NCBI RefSeq assembly: GCF_013618475.1
Contig: NZ_JABJVN010000002.1
Coordinates: 372,001 to 436,000 of the forward strand
From: Saccharibacillus deserti
GTDB lineage: Bacteria > Bacillota > Bacilli > Paenibacillales > Paenibacillaceae
Direction: 5' to 3'
DNA: 64,000 bases
In this document: piece after piece, positions 16,130 to 26,341 of the stretch
Numbering within the stretch: position 1 is the first letter of the stretch
Layout of the letters: every line of letters begins with the position of its first letter
Position numbers and translations under genes: made by a program
Notes under the pieces: model-generated
Databases searched by the model: none
The model's input: only the letters and a program-made list of their open reading frames with translations
What the model was told of the DNA's origin: nothing

Positions 16130-17890
16130 ATGAGCGCGCAAATGCCAGAAGCAAGATCGACGGAAGAATTGAAAGAAAAATGGGTGGATAAACAGGAAGT
16201 CCTGACCGGTTCGGATATCCTGCTTCGCAGTCTGGTCCTCGAAGGCGTAAAGTGCGTATTCGGATATCCCGGAGGAGCGGTGTTGTATATTTACGACGCC
16301 ATGTACGGCTTCAAAGACTTCCATCATCTGCTGACCCGCCACGAACAAGGAGCGATTCATGCGGCCGACGGTTATGCACGCGCAGCCGGCGAAGTCGGCG
16401 TCTGTATTGCCACTTCCGGCCCCGGAGCGACCAACCTCGTTACCGGTATCGCGACAGCCTATATGGACTCGACGCCTCTGGTGGTCATTACCGGCAACGT
16501 CGCTTCCACGCTGATCGGAACCGACGCTTTCCAGGAAGCCGACATCACGGGGATCACGATGCCGATTACCAAGCACAGCTATCTGGTTCGCAGTGTCGAC
16601 GAGCTTCCGCGGATCATTCATGAAGCGTTCCATATTGCAAACACGGGCCGCAAAGGTCCTGTCCTGATCGATATTCCCAAAGACGTATCGGCCGCAATGA
16701 CTTTGTTCCAGCCGCATACGGAACCGGTAGCGCTGCGCGGATACAATCCGCGGATGATGCCGAACAAGCTGCAGGTGGAACGTCTGGCCGAAGCGATCTC
16801 GCAGGCCGAACGTCCTTTGATTCTGGCCGGCGGCGGCGTGGTCTACTCCGGCGGACATGAAGCCCTCCTGGAGCTGGTCGAAAAAACGGGTATCCCGATT
16901 ACGACAACCCTGCTTGGACTGGGCGGTTTCCCGAGCGGCAACGAGCACTGGCTCGGCATGCCGGGGATGCACGGAACCTTCGCTTCGAACATGGCGATTC
17001 AGGAATCCGACCTGCTGATCAGTATCGGGGCACGGTTCGACGACCGGGTAACCGGCAAACTCAACGGATTTGCGCCGAAAGCCAAGATCGCGCATATCGA
17101 TATCGACCCGGCCGAGATCGGCAAAAACGTCAAAACGGACATTCCGATCGTAGGCGATGTCAAAACGGTACTTGAACTGCTTAACAAGTCGGCAAAACGC
17201 GCCGAATTGGCGGACGAATGGCGCTCGCAGCTTCAACAATGGAAAGCGGAGAAGCCGTTCCGTTATAAAGACGAGTACAAAGAAGACGAGATCGGGCTGA
17301 AGCCGCAGTGGGTGGTCGAGCTGCTGAACGAGACGACCAAAGGCGAAGCGATCGTGACGACCGATGTCGGACAGCATCAAATGTGGGCCGCCCAGTATTA
17401 CAAATTCAACAAACCGCGTTCGTGGATCACTTCCGGCGGCCTGGGTACGATGGGCTTCGGTCTTCCTTCCGCAATCGGGGCACAGATGGCTCAGCCGGAA
17501 CGTCTGGTCATCTCGATCAACGGCGACGGCGGCGTGCAGATGTGTTCGCAGGAACTGGCAGTCTGCGCAATCAACAATATCCCGGTCAAAGTCGTTATTT
17601 TGAACAATCAGGTACTGGGCATGGTGCGCCAATGGCAGGAACTGATCTACGACAACCGGTACAGCCATATCGACCTTTCCGGCAGTCCGGACTTCGTGAA
17701 GCTGGCGGAAGCCTACGGGGTCAAAGGCCTGCGAGCGACCACCAAAGAAGAAGCCCGCGCCGTGTGGCAGGAAGCGCTGGATACTCCGGGACCGGTCGTA
17801 ATCGACTTCGTGGTCGAGAAGGGCGAGAACGTGTATCCGATGGTACAGCAGGGCAAGACGCTGGATCAAATGCTGATGGGGGACGAGTGA
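16130..17890 (+). CDS. ilvB: Acetolactate synthase, large catalytic subunit
   Basis: 586 residues. A ThDP enzyme that joins two pyruvates, or pyruvate and 2-oxobutyrate, in valine/leucine and isoleucine synthesis. The N-terminal ThDP domain has the catalytic Glu in RHEQGAIHAADGYARA, the FAD-binding middle domain is present (GARFDDRVTG), and the C-terminal ThDP motif is NGDGGVQMCSQELAV...NN. About 20 residues before the first domain are variable. GGGAGGAGG precedes ATG 16130. It is the first gene of the T-box controlled operon. Confidence 0.97.
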   Translation: MSAQMPEARSTEELKEKWVDKQEVLTGSDILLRSLVLEGVKCVFGYPGGAVLYIYDAMYGFKDFHHLLTRHEQGAIHAADGYARAAGEVGVCIATSGPGATNLVTGIATAYMDSTPLVVITGNVASTLIGTDAFQEADITGITMPITKHSYLVRSVDELPRIIHEAFHIANTGRKGPVLIDIPKDVSAAMTLFQPHTEPVALRGYNPRMMPNKLQVERLAEAISQAERPLILAGGGVVYSGGHEALLELVEKTGIPITTTLLGLGGFPSGNEHWLGMPGMHGTFASNMAIQESDLLISIGARFDDRVTGKLNGFAPKAKIAHIDIDPAEIGKNVKTDIPIVGDVKTVLELLNKSAKRAELADEWRSQLQQWKAEKPFRYKDEYKEDEIGLKPQWVVELLNETTKGEAIVTTDVGQHQMWAAQYYKFNKPRSWITSGGLGTMGFGLPSAIGAQMAQPERLVISINGDGGVQMCSQELAVCAINNIPVKVVILNNQVLGMVRQWQELIYDNRYSHIDLSGSPDFVKLAEAYGVKGLRATTKEEARAVWQEALDTPGPVVIDFVVEKGENVYPMVQQGKTLDQMLMGDE

Positions 17891-17892
17891 CC

Positions 17893-18390
17893 ATGACGAA
17901 TACGACGCAGACCAAACATACCATTGCGATCTCGGTGAACGATCAGCCGGGGGTCCTGCAGCGGGTATCCGGATTGTTCGGCCGCCGGGGATTCAATATC
18001 GAGAGCATCACCGTAGGGCAATCGGAAGAACCGGGACTTTCCCGGATGGTGATTGTCAGCACCGGAGACGACAAAACGATCGAACAGATCGAAAAGCAGC
18101 TGTACAAGATTATCGATGTCATCAAAGTCGTCGATTTGAGCGCCAATCCGATGGTCGGCCGGGAACTTGCCCTGATCAAAGTCAAATCGGAACCGGGAAC
18201 ACGGCCGGAAATCATGGGCCTGGTCGAAACGTTCCGGGCGGCAGTCGTGGATATCGGCACGCATAGTCTGATGGTACAGGTTGTCGGAGATACGGAAAAA
18301 ATCGATGCGATGATCGAACTTCTGTCTCCTTACGGAATCCGGGAACTTTCCCGCACCGGGGTTACCGCGATGATCCGGGGCAACGCCTGA
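17893..18390 (+). CDS. ilvN: Acetolactate synthase, small regulatory subunit
   Basis: 165 residues, normal length. The N-terminal ACT domain (HTIAISVNDQPGVLQRVSGLF, residues ~9-29) binds valine for feedback inhibition, and the C-terminal domain activates IlvB. ATG 17893 is 2 nt after the ilvB stop; the ribosome binding site GGGGG lies inside the end of ilvB, so translation is coupled. It is also called ilvH in many Firmicutes. Confidence 0.95.
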   Translation: MTNTTQTKHTIAISVNDQPGVLQRVSGLFGRRGFNIESITVGQSEEPGLSRMVIVSTGDDKTIEQIEKQLYKIIDVIKVVDLSANPMVGRELALIKVKSEPGTRPEIMGLVETFRAAVVDIGTHSLMVQVVGDTEKIDAMIELLSPYGIRELSRTGVTAMIRGNA

Positions 18391-18460
18391 ACGTAAACAC
18401 CTGATCGGCATTTGATAGAACCCACATAAGAACGTCGGCTCGACTCGCCTTAACGGGCGG

Positions 18461-19560
<1,100 letters not shown>

Positions 19561-19579
19561 GAGTCAGCCAATAAGGAAA

Positions 19580-19628
19580 CGGGGCTATCCCGGGCCGCGT
19601 GAAAAACGTGACCGGGGCAGCCCTTTTC
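19580..19628 (+). terminator. Attenuating terminator between ilvC and leuA
   Basis: GGGGCT..CCCGG pairs with CCGGGGCAGCCC around a CGCGTGAAAAACGTG loop that can pair internally; TTTT follows. It probably lowers leuA expression relative to ilvC. Confidence 0.65.
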
Positions 19629-19668
19629 CGTCTTACCATTCTTTATCCAAAAAAAGGAGGCGCAATCC

Positions 19669-21216
19669 GTGCGAAAAATTCATATCTTCGATACGACGCT
19701 GCGTGACGGCGAACAATCGCCCGGCGTCAACTTGAATACGCGTGAGAAAGTCGAAATCGCGCATCAACTGGAGAAACTGGGCGTCGATCGAATGGAAGCC
19801 GGTTTCCCGGCCGCATCGCCCGGCGATCTGGCCGCGGTGAACGCCGTAGCCCGCGCAGTCAAAAATGCCAGCGTCGTCGGATTGTCGCGTTCCCGGGAAG
19901 GCGATATCGATGCGGTCAGAGAAGCGCTGAAAGGCGCGGTCGATCCTTGTCTGCATGTCTTCCTGGCGACTTCGCCGATCCACCGGAAGTACAAGCTGAA
20001 GATGGAGAAGCATCAGGTGCTGGAAGCGGCCCAGTCCGCGATTCGGTATGCGAAGAAATATTTTTCGAAAATCGAATTCTCGCTTGAAGACGCAGGCCGG
20101 ACAGAAGCCGATTTCCGCGCCGAGATGGTCGCCATGGCGATCCGAGAAGGCGCTTATGTCGTGAATATTCCGGATACGGTCGGCTATTTGAATCCGGCCG
20201 AGTACGGTGCGATTTTCCGTCACCTCAAAGAAACCGTGCCGGGGATCGAGAAAGTGCAGCTGAGCGCGCACTGCCACGACGATCTCGGCATGGCGACGGC
20301 GAATACGCTGGCCGCCATCTTGAACGGAGCGGATCAGATCGAAGGCACGATCAACGGGATCGGCGAGCGTGCGGGCAATACGGCAATCGAAGAAATCGCG
20401 ATGGCACTCGAGACCCGCGGCGATTACTTCGGTGCCAAGACCGGTCTGGTGCTGAGCGAAATCGCGCGGACAAGCCGCTTGGTCAGCAAGCTGACCGGCA
20501 TGAATGTACCGGGCAACAAAGCGATCGTCGGAGCGAATGCCTTCGCGCACGAATCGGGCATTCATCAGGACGGCATGCTCAAAGAGAAAACGACGTACGA
20601 GATCATGTCGCCGGAAACGGTGGGCTTCAAAGAAAGCAAGCTTGTCCTGGGCAAACATTCCGGCCGTCACGCTTTCCGGGAACAGCTGCTTGAACTGGGC
20701 TATACGCTGGAAGAAGCGCAGTTGAACGAAGCTTTCGCCAAGTTCAAAGATCTGGCGGACAAGAAAAAGGAAATCACCGACGACGATCTGCTTGCGCTGC
20801 TGGAAGAGCGTCTGCCGGATGCGCCGGAAAAATACGCGCTGGAGTCGCTGAGCTTCTCGTTCGCAACCGAAGCGGCCCCGAAAGCCACCGTTACCGTATC
20901 CGTCGAAGAGGAAGGCAGCCGTACAGCCGAAGCCAGCGGCAACGGTACGGTGGATTCGATCTACAATGCAATCGATCAGGCCGTCGGCGAAGAAGTCACG
21001 CTGGTCGACTATTCGATCCAGGCGGTTACGCTTGGCAAGGATGCGCTCGGCGAAGTGCACGTGACCATGCGGCAGGGCGAGATCGAGGTTCGCGGCCGCG
21101 GTGTCAGCACGGACGTGCTTGAAGCGAGCGCCCGCGCGTACGTCGATGCGCTTAACCGTCTGGCAGCCAACCGTCGTCTGCCAAGCGGACGCAAAGGCGC
21201 CGAGAAAGTCTGGTAG
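19669..21216 (+). CDS. leuA: 2-isopropylmalate synthase
   Basis: 515 residues. It condenses acetyl-CoA with 2-oxoisovalerate, the first step to leucine. The TIM barrel begins with [13 protein letters not shown], and the metal-binding histidines are in [14 protein letters not shown] near residue 200. The C-terminal ~120 residues form the LeuA dimer domain that binds leucine for feedback control. Start is GTG 19669, 7 nt after AAAGGAGG. leuC and leuD do not follow and are not in the window. Confidence 0.96.
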   Translation: MRKIHIFDTTLRDGEQSPGVNLNTREKVEIAHQLEKLGVDRMEAGFPAASPGDLAAVNAVARAVKNASVVGLSRSREGDIDAVREALKGAVDPCLHVFLATSPIHRKYKLKMEKHQVLEAAQSAIRYAKKYFSKIEFSLEDAGRTEADFRAEMVAMAIREGAYVVNIPDTVGYLNPAEYGAIFRHLKETVPGIEKVQLSAHCHDDLGMATANTLAAILNGADQIEGTINGIGERAGNTAIEEIAMALETRGDYFGAKTGLVLSEIARTSRLVSKLTGMNVPGNKAIVGANAFAHESGIHQDGMLKEKTTYEIMSPETVGFKESKLVLGKHSGRHAFREQLLELGYTLEEAQLNEAFAKFKDLADKKKEITDDDLLALLEERLPDAPEKYALESLSFSFATEAAPKATVTVSVEEEGSRTAEASGNGTVDSIYNAIDQAVGEEVTLVDYSIQAVTLGKDALGEVHVTMRQGEIEVRGRGVSTDVLEASARAYVDALNRLAANRRLPSGRKGAEKVW

Positions 21217-21291
21217 AACGGGAACGGGCATCGAAGAAGTTCCTGCTTCTGCACAAGGCGCGGCACCGATCCCCCGGAGCCGCACCTACGC

Positions 21292-21334
21292 AAAAGGTCC
21301 CGCAGTCCGAAGTTCGGACTGCGGGACCTTTTTG
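21292..21334. terminator. Strong bidirectional terminator between leuA and the convergent reductase
   Basis: A 17-bp uninterrupted stem (AAAAGGTCCCGCAGTCCG with its complement) around AAGTT, with A-run before and T5 after. Confidence 0.9.
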
Positions 21335-21423
21335 CGTGTACCTCTGGTTTTTATGTGCCTACAGCCAACCCGGCGTCCCGCTGCGACTCCGGGTCGGCTT
21401 TTCGGGCTATGCCCTATGGAGCC

Positions 21424-22404
21424 TTACCAGGCGTAGGCGTTCGGAGCGGACCCGCCCGGGCCGGGGAAGATTTCGTCCAGACGTTTCAGCTCGGCTTCGC
21501 CCAGCTTCAACTCTACGATGCGAAGAGCATCTTCGAACTGCTCGATCGTACGCGGCCCGATAATCGGCGCGGTAACGGCCGGATTGGCCAGCAGCCAAGC
21601 CAGCGCAACCGTATCCTGCTGCTCGCCCAGTTCTTCACTCAGCGTCTTGAACTGCTCCAGCTGTTCTTTGTGTTTGTCCACCAGCTCGGCGTTGCCTCCG
21701 CTGCGCGAACCTTCGATCTTCTTGAGCGCGTTGCGTCCGAGCAGTCCGCCGGCGAGCGGGCTCCACGGAATTACGCCGAGACCGAGCGCCTGCGAAGCGG
21801 GCAGCACTTCGAGTTCCGGTTCGCGGGTCAGCAGGCTGTATTTGTGCTGTTCGGAGATCAGTCCGAGGAAGCCGCGTTTCTCCGCTTCCTTTTGTGCAAC
21901 GGCGATATCCCAACCGGCAAAGTTGCTGGAGCCGACATATCCGATCTTGCCCTGGTTGACAGCCACTTCAAACGCGCCCCACAGCTCGTCCCAGGTAGCG
22001 TTGCGGTCGACGTGGTGCATTTGGTACAGCTCGACGTGGTCGGTCTGCAGACGCTTCAGCGAGCCTTCCAGGTGCCGGCGGATCTTGTAGGCGGACAAGC
22101 CGCGATCTCCGTTCGGCCCGTCGTTTTCGTCGCCCATGCCTCCGTAGACTTTGGTCGCCAGGACAACTTTTTCCCGGCGGCCTCCGCCCTGTTTGAACCA
22201 GCGGCCGATAATCTCTTCCGTCAGGCCGGCATTGTCTTTTCCTCCGTAAACGTTTGCAGTATCGAAGAAATTGACACCGGCGTCAAGCGCCGCGTCCATG
22301 ATGCGGAACGATTCTTTTTCGTCGGTTTGCCCTCCGAAATTCATGGTGCCCAGACAAATTCGGCTGACTTTAAGCCCCGACTTTCCCAGATACGTGTATT
22401 CCAT
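21424..22404 (-). CDS. Aldo/keto reductase
   Basis: 326 residues, normal for the family. NADPH-dependent reductase of the AKR superfamily (YhdN/YccK-like group). Catalytic Asp and Tyr are in FFDTANVYGG near residue 50, the Lys in LATKVYG near residue 84, and the His in YQMHHVDR near residue 130; the C-terminal IIGPRTIEQFEDAL binds the cofactor. ATG 22404 has a GGAG site 12 nt upstream and a convincing promoter at 22471-22499. It is transcribed against the leucine genes and separates leuA from leuB. The substrate is unknown. Confidence 0.9.
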   Translation of the reverse strand: MEYTYLGKSGLKVSRICLGTMNFGGQTDEKESFRIMDAALDAGVNFFDTANVYGGKDNAGLTEEIIGRWFKQGGGRREKVVLATKVYGGMGDENDGPNGDRGLSAYKIRRHLEGSLKRLQTDHVELYQMHHVDRNATWDELWGAFEVAVNQGKIGYVGSSNFAGWDIAVAQKEAEKRGFLGLISEQHKYSLLTREPELEVLPASQALGLGVIPWSPLAGGLLGRNALKKIEGSRSGGNAELVDKHKEQLEQFKTLSEELGEQQDTVALAWLLANPAVTAPIIGPRTIEQFEDALRIVELKLGEAELKRLDEIFPGPGGSAPNAYAW

Positions 22405-22470
22405 GTTGTTCGCTCAGCTCCTCGATAAGTGGTTTGGCCAAACAGCTTTCGGATCCTATTACCCTATTTA

Positions 22471-22499
22471 TTGTAACAATCCATCGAATCAGAATCAAA
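22471..22499 (-). promoter_or_regulatory. Promoter of the aldo/keto reductase gene
   Basis: On the minus strand TTGATT (22494-22499) and TACAAT (22471-22476) with 17-bp spacing. The remaining 240 nt up to leuB hold a small palindrome ATAGGcaaaaCCTAT at 22585-22599 but no gene and no clear leuB promoter. Confidence 0.65.
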
Positions 22500-22740
22500 T
22501 TTCTTAAGGTAAGCGCAAATAGTCCAAAACGTTTTCGGTAAACGCTCTTTTTCGGTGCCGCCAAGCTTGTTCCGTCGTTACTTAATAGGCAAAACCTATG
22601 AAGGTCATAGTTTCTATATCTTGGTCAATCCCTGACGGAGTATGTTACTGTTTTTGAATAAAGGTTTGCACCCGGAAGCGGCGACGGAAGGCGCGAGCGT
22701 TTCGCCGGCGGGAATTTGATGAGAAGAGGAAGTGCGACAC

Positions 22741-23820
22741 ATGGCTGAGACGAAAAAGATCGCGGTAATCGCAGGAGACGGCATCGGGCCGGAAGTGGTG
22801 GCGGAAGCGGAAAAAGTGCTGAAAAAAGTCGGCGAAGTGTTCGGCTATACGTTCGAAACGGAGCACGCGCTGTTCGGCGGTATCGCAATCGACCAAAAAG
22901 GTACGCCGCTGCCCCAGGAAACGCTCGACGTGTGCAAACGCGCCGACGCCGTGCTGCTGGGCGCGGTCGGCGGACCGCAGTGGGACAACAACCCGAAAGA
23001 GCTGCGTCCGGAGACGGGCCTGCTCGGTATCCGCAAAGAGCTCGGCTTGTTCTCGAATCTGCGTCCGGCCGTCGTATTCGACTGTCTCAAAGACGCTTCC
23101 ACGCTGAAACCGGAAGTGCTGGAAGGCACCGACCTGATGGTTGTGCGCGAGCTGACCGGCGGCATCTACTTCGGCGAGAAGTTCCGCCGCGAGACGGAAT
23201 TTGGCGAAGAAGCGGTCGATACGTGCGCGTATAACGTCACGGAGATCGAGCGCATCGCCCGCCAGGGATTCGAGATCGCGATGAAACGACGCAAGAAGCT
23301 CGCTTCGGTCGACAAGGCGAACGTGCTCGAAACGTCGCGTCTGTGGCGGGAAACGGTCATTCGCGTGTCCGCGGATTATCCGGAAGTGGAACTGGAACAT
23401 GTACTGGTCGACAACTGCGCCATGCAGCTGCTGCGCCGGCCGTCGAGCTTCGATGTCATCGTAACGGAGAATATGTTCGGCGACATCCTGAGCGACGAAG
23501 CCGCGATGCTGACCGGTTCGATCGGCATGCTGGCATCCGCTTCGCTCGGCGAGGGCAGCTACGGCCTGTACGAGCCCGTACACGGTTCCGCGCCGGATAT
23601 CGCCGGACAAGGGCTGGCGAACCCGATCGCGACGATCTTGTCGACCGCGTTGATGCTGCGTCTGACGTTCGGTTACAGCGAGGCGGCCGACGCGATCGAG
23701 CGGGCCGTGGCGGAAGTGCTGGACGCCGGACACCGCACGAGCGACATCGCCGCGGGACGCGGCAACGCACTGTCCACGACGCAAATGGGCGAGCTGATTC
23801 TCAATGCAATTCGCAAATGA
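22741..23820 (+). CDS. leuB: 3-isopropylmalate dehydrogenase
   Basis: 359 residues. NAD-dependent oxidative decarboxylation of 3-isopropylmalate in leucine synthesis. [14 protein letters not shown] opens the protein, the substrate site [13 protein letters not shown] is near residue 195, and the metal/NAD signature [21 protein letters not shown] is near residue 245. ATG 22741 is chosen because GAGGA is 10 nt upstream; the GTG at 22732 is too close. It is cut off from leuA by the aldo/keto reductase gene, so it must have its own promoter or be read through. Confidence 0.95.
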   Translation: MAETKKIAVIAGDGIGPEVVAEAEKVLKKVGEVFGYTFETEHALFGGIAIDQKGTPLPQETLDVCKRADAVLLGAVGGPQWDNNPKELRPETGLLGIRKELGLFSNLRPAVVFDCLKDASTLKPEVLEGTDLMVVRELTGGIYFGEKFRRETEFGEEAVDTCAYNVTEIERIARQGFEIAMKRRKKLASVDKANVLETSRLWRETVIRVSADYPEVELEHVLVDNCAMQLLRRPSSFDVIVTENMFGDILSDEAAMLTGSIGMLASASLGEGSYGLYEPVHGSAPDIAGQGLANPIATILSTALMLRLTFGYSEAADAIERAVAEVLDAGHRTSDIAAGRGNALSTTQMGELILNAIRK

Positions 23821-23851
23821 TAATTATTATAAATAAATAAGCGTTACAATC

Positions 23852-23880
23852 TTGACTTCGAAAAATCCCGGTGATAACAT
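23852..23880 (+). promoter_or_regulatory. Promoter of the peroxiredoxin gene
   Basis: TTGACT at 23852-23857, 17-bp spacer, TAACAT at 23875-23880 with an upstream TGA (extended -10). Confidence 0.7.
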
Positions 23881-23949
23881 AGTGTCATGGTTTCAGAATA
23901 TGCAGAAAACATCCGTCACCGGGTGTCATTTTGAAGGAGGATTTACACA

Positions 23950-24495
23950 ATGGCAGAACGTTTGGTAGGCAAACCGGCTCCGGCCTTTACAATGGAAACT
24001 GTATCCGGAGACGGGCAGGATTTCGGCAAAGTATCTCTTGAAGATTACCGCGGCAAATGGCTCGTATTCTTCTTCTATCCGCTTGACTTCACGTTCGTGT
24101 GCCCGACTGAAATTACGGCGCTGAGCGACGCTTACGGCGATTTCCAGACGCTGGATACCGAAGTTCTTGGCGTAAGCATCGATTCCGTGCACAGCCACAA
24201 AGCATGGATCGCGGCTCCAACGGAAATCGGCGGTCTCGGCAAAATCAACTTCCCGCTCGCTTCGGATATCACGAAAAAAGTGGCTAGCGACTACGGCGTC
24301 CTGATCGAAGAAGAAGGCGTAGCTCTGCGCGGCCTGTTCATTATCGATCCGGAAGGCGAACTGAAGTACCAAGTCGTGAACCATAACGACGTGGGCCGCA
24401 GCGTAGAAGAAACGCTGCGCGTGCTTCAAGCGCTGCAATCGGGCGGCCTGTGCCCGATGAACTGGAAACCGGGCGACCAAACCCTGCAAGGGTAA
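23950..24495 (+). CDS. 2-Cys peroxiredoxin (AhpC/Prx1 type, YkuU-like)
   Basis: 181 residues, full length. Thiol peroxidase reducing H2O2 and organic peroxides in the cytoplasm. The peroxidatic Cys is in DFTFVCPTE near residue 52 and the resolving Cys in GGLCPMNW near residue 170, so it is the typical 2-Cys class. AAGGAGG precedes ATG by 9 nt. It has its own promoter and terminator (24535), so it is monocistronic; no ahpF-like reductase adjoins, so thioredoxin is the likely reductant. Confidence 0.93.
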   Translation: MAERLVGKPAPAFTMETVSGDGQDFGKVSLEDYRGKWLVFFFYPLDFTFVCPTEITALSDAYGDFQTLDTEVLGVSIDSVHSHKAWIAAPTEIGGLGKINFPLASDITKKVASDYGVLIEEEGVALRGLFIIDPEGELKYQVVNHNDVGRSVEETLRVLQALQSGGLCPMNWKPGDQTLQG

Positions 24496-24534
24496 GGCTG
24501 CGCATCGATCCGTCGATGAGCTGCGGTTATGAAC

Positions 24535-24577
24535 AAAGTCTTCTTTTCGGCCTCGGTCGGAAAGAAGACTTTTTTGC
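24535..24577 (+). terminator. Rho-independent terminator of the peroxiredoxin gene
   Basis: AAAGTCTTCTTT and AAAGAAGACTTT around a CGGCCTCGGTCGG loop, then T6. Confidence 0.85.
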
Positions 24578-24729
24578 ATCTTTTTATCTGGTACCGTACA
24601 AATTTACGTGCTAAGATGAGGCCATGAAACCGTCAAAATAGACAGTTCAAATTTAAACATTATTCAAAGTTCCGTCGATGGGTTGATTGTTAACATAGGT
24701 ATAAGCCAACATAGGAAGGGTGAACAGCC

Positions 24730-25149
24730 ATGAGTTTTTGCTGCGGAGCCAGTATGATCGGAACAAAGGGAACGCTGACCCACTACCGGACGCAAGTTCA
24801 CAACGTTCCTCTGCTGTATTGTCCAGTGTGCCAACGGATGGAAGTTCATTACAAAGTCGAGAACGAATATGAAATATTGGCCGAATATGCGCATGGCGAC
24901 GGCGAATCGGAAATCGATTTCCAGGATTACATTCTGGAAGACGATGCGGAGATTTTCGCCAACTGCGTCAGTATCGAAAGCGACGACAAACTGGAATCGG
25001 TTCGCAACCAGATCGATTTGTCCTTGGATCTGCTCGCCGTTGCGAAACAGATGGGCGACAAACGCTGGCAGCTGGAGCTCAAGCGGCGCCTTGCGGTGAT
25101 GAGCCAGAAGCTGGAGAAGATTCAGCAGAACAGCAACGGAAAAGCCTGA
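24730..25149 (+). CDS. Unknown protein with a putative zinc-binding Cys set (139 aa)
   Basis: A soluble acidic protein. Two Cys near the N-terminus (FCC, residues 4-5) and CPVC near residue 31 could form a small zinc knuckle, followed by an acidic middle and a C-terminal Lys/Gln-rich helix of about 45 residues likely to form a coiled coil. AGGAAGGGTGA precedes ATG 24730 and a terminator follows at 25177, so it stands alone. I do not recognise the family; the layout loosely recalls small zinc-finger adaptor proteins. Zinc binding is an inference. Confidence 0.65.
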   Translation: MSFCCGASMIGTKGTLTHYRTQVHNVPLLYCPVCQRMEVHYKVENEYEILAEYAHGDGESEIDFQDYILEDDAEIFANCVSIESDDKLESVRNQIDLSLDLLAVAKQMGDKRWQLELKRRLAVMSQKLEKIQQNSNGKA

Positions 25150-25176
25150 GCGATTCTTTGCCCGAATAAATTCAAC

Positions 25177-25217
25177 AACCGGAAGCGATCGTACCCGATC
25201 CTTCCGGTTTTGTTTTA
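25177..25217 (+). terminator. Rho-independent terminator
   Basis: AACCGGAAG ... CTTCCGGTT with an inner GATC/GATC pairing, followed by TTTGTTTT. Confidence 0.85.
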
Positions 25218-25372
25218 TCATCGACTGCTAAATTTGGAAAAGGCTATCGTCTTTGTTAAAATGAATAATGAGGAAGAAACAGGAAAACAATAAGCTAAAG
25301 CTTCGTTACATAAGCCGGAATGCGTTATTTCGATTTGTACGGAAGCCGCCGCAAAAAGACGGAGGAATGTTC

Positions 25373-26341
25373 ATGCCAAACGTACAGGAACTCGCTTCGA
25401 AACTCAAACAAAATATTGGAACCGTTATCGTGGGGAAAGATGCGGAGGTCGATCTGCTGCTGACCGCCCTGCTCGCTTCGGGCCATGTCCTGCTTGAAGA
25501 TGTACCCGGAACCGGCAAAACGATGCTGGCCAAGAGTCTCGCTTCTTCGCTCAGCCTGACTTTTCAGCGGATCCAGTTCACGCCCGACCTGCTGCCGTCC
25601 GATCTGACGGGCATTCATTTCTACAATCAAAAAGACGGCGAGTTTCATTTCCGCCCCGGACCGCTGTTTGCGCGCATTGTACTGGCGGACGAGATCAACC
25701 GGGCGACGCCGCGTACCCAGTCGAGTCTGCTCGAATGCATGGAGGAGCGGCAGATCAGCGTAGACGGAGAGACCATGAAACTGGAACAGCCGTTCATGGT
25801 ATTGGCTACGCAGAACCCGGTCGACAACCAGGGGACTTTCCCTCTTCCGGAAGCCCAGATGGACCGATTCATGATCCGTATGAAGCTCGGTTATCCGTCG
25901 GCTCCGGAAGGCCGCGAAATTCTGCGCCGCACCGTGCAGGTCGGCGGACTGTCCGCGGACTCGGCTGCGCTGACAGCTACGGCGGAAGAAGTATTGGAAG
26001 CCCAGCAGGCCTGCCGCCGCGTCACGATCGCCGACGATCTGCTCGACTATATCGTGGCGCTTGCCGAAGCGTCGAGAACCCATCCGGAGCTTGCATTGGG
26101 GATCAGTCCCCGCGGGACGCAGTCCCTTCTTCGCGCCTGCCAAGCCTATGCGGCGCTCAAGGGACGCGATTACGTGCTGCCCGACGATATCAAAACGCTG
26201 CTCGTCCCGGTCTGCGCCCATCGTCTGGTGCTGAACAACCGCTACGGCCTGCAGGATAATCCCGCCGAACGCATACTGGCCGAACTGACGGACAGCATCC
26301 CTGTTCCGAGCGAAAAGGGACTCGAAAGCGAAGTGAGATAA
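25373..26341 (+). CDS. MoxR-family AAA+ ATPase
   Basis: 322 residues. Walker A DVPGTGKTMLAKS is near residue 43, Walker B LADEINRATPRTQ near residue 105, and sensor segments (LATQNPVDNQGTFPLPEAQMDRFMI) follow; the C-terminal lid domain is complete. MoxR ATPases act as chaperones that mature partner proteins, commonly DUF58 proteins encoded next to them. ATG 25373 is 7 nt after GGAGG; an ATG 6 nt earlier is too close to that site. It heads a five-gene cluster with 0-130 nt gaps. Confidence 0.92.
   Translation: MPNVQELASKLKQNIGTVIVGKDAEVDLLLTALLASGHVLLEDVPGTGKTMLAKSLASSLSLTFQRIQFTPDLLPSDLTGIHFYNQKDGEFHFRPGPLFARIVLADEINRATPRTQSSLLECMEERQISVDGETMKLEQPFMVLATQNPVDNQGTFPLPEAQMDRFMIRMKLGYPSAPEGREILRRTVQVGGLSADSAALTATAEEVLEAQQACRRVTIADDLLDYIVALAEASRTHPELALGISPRGTQSLLRACQAYAALKGRDYVLPDDIKTLLVPVCAHRLVLNNRYGLQDNPAERILAELTDSIPVPSEKGLESEVR

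Noticed and set aside
15668-17869. 733-codon open frame antisense to ilvB
   Set aside because: GC-rich codon shadow of a certain gene; translation rich in His, Arg and Phe with no family signature and no ribosome binding site.
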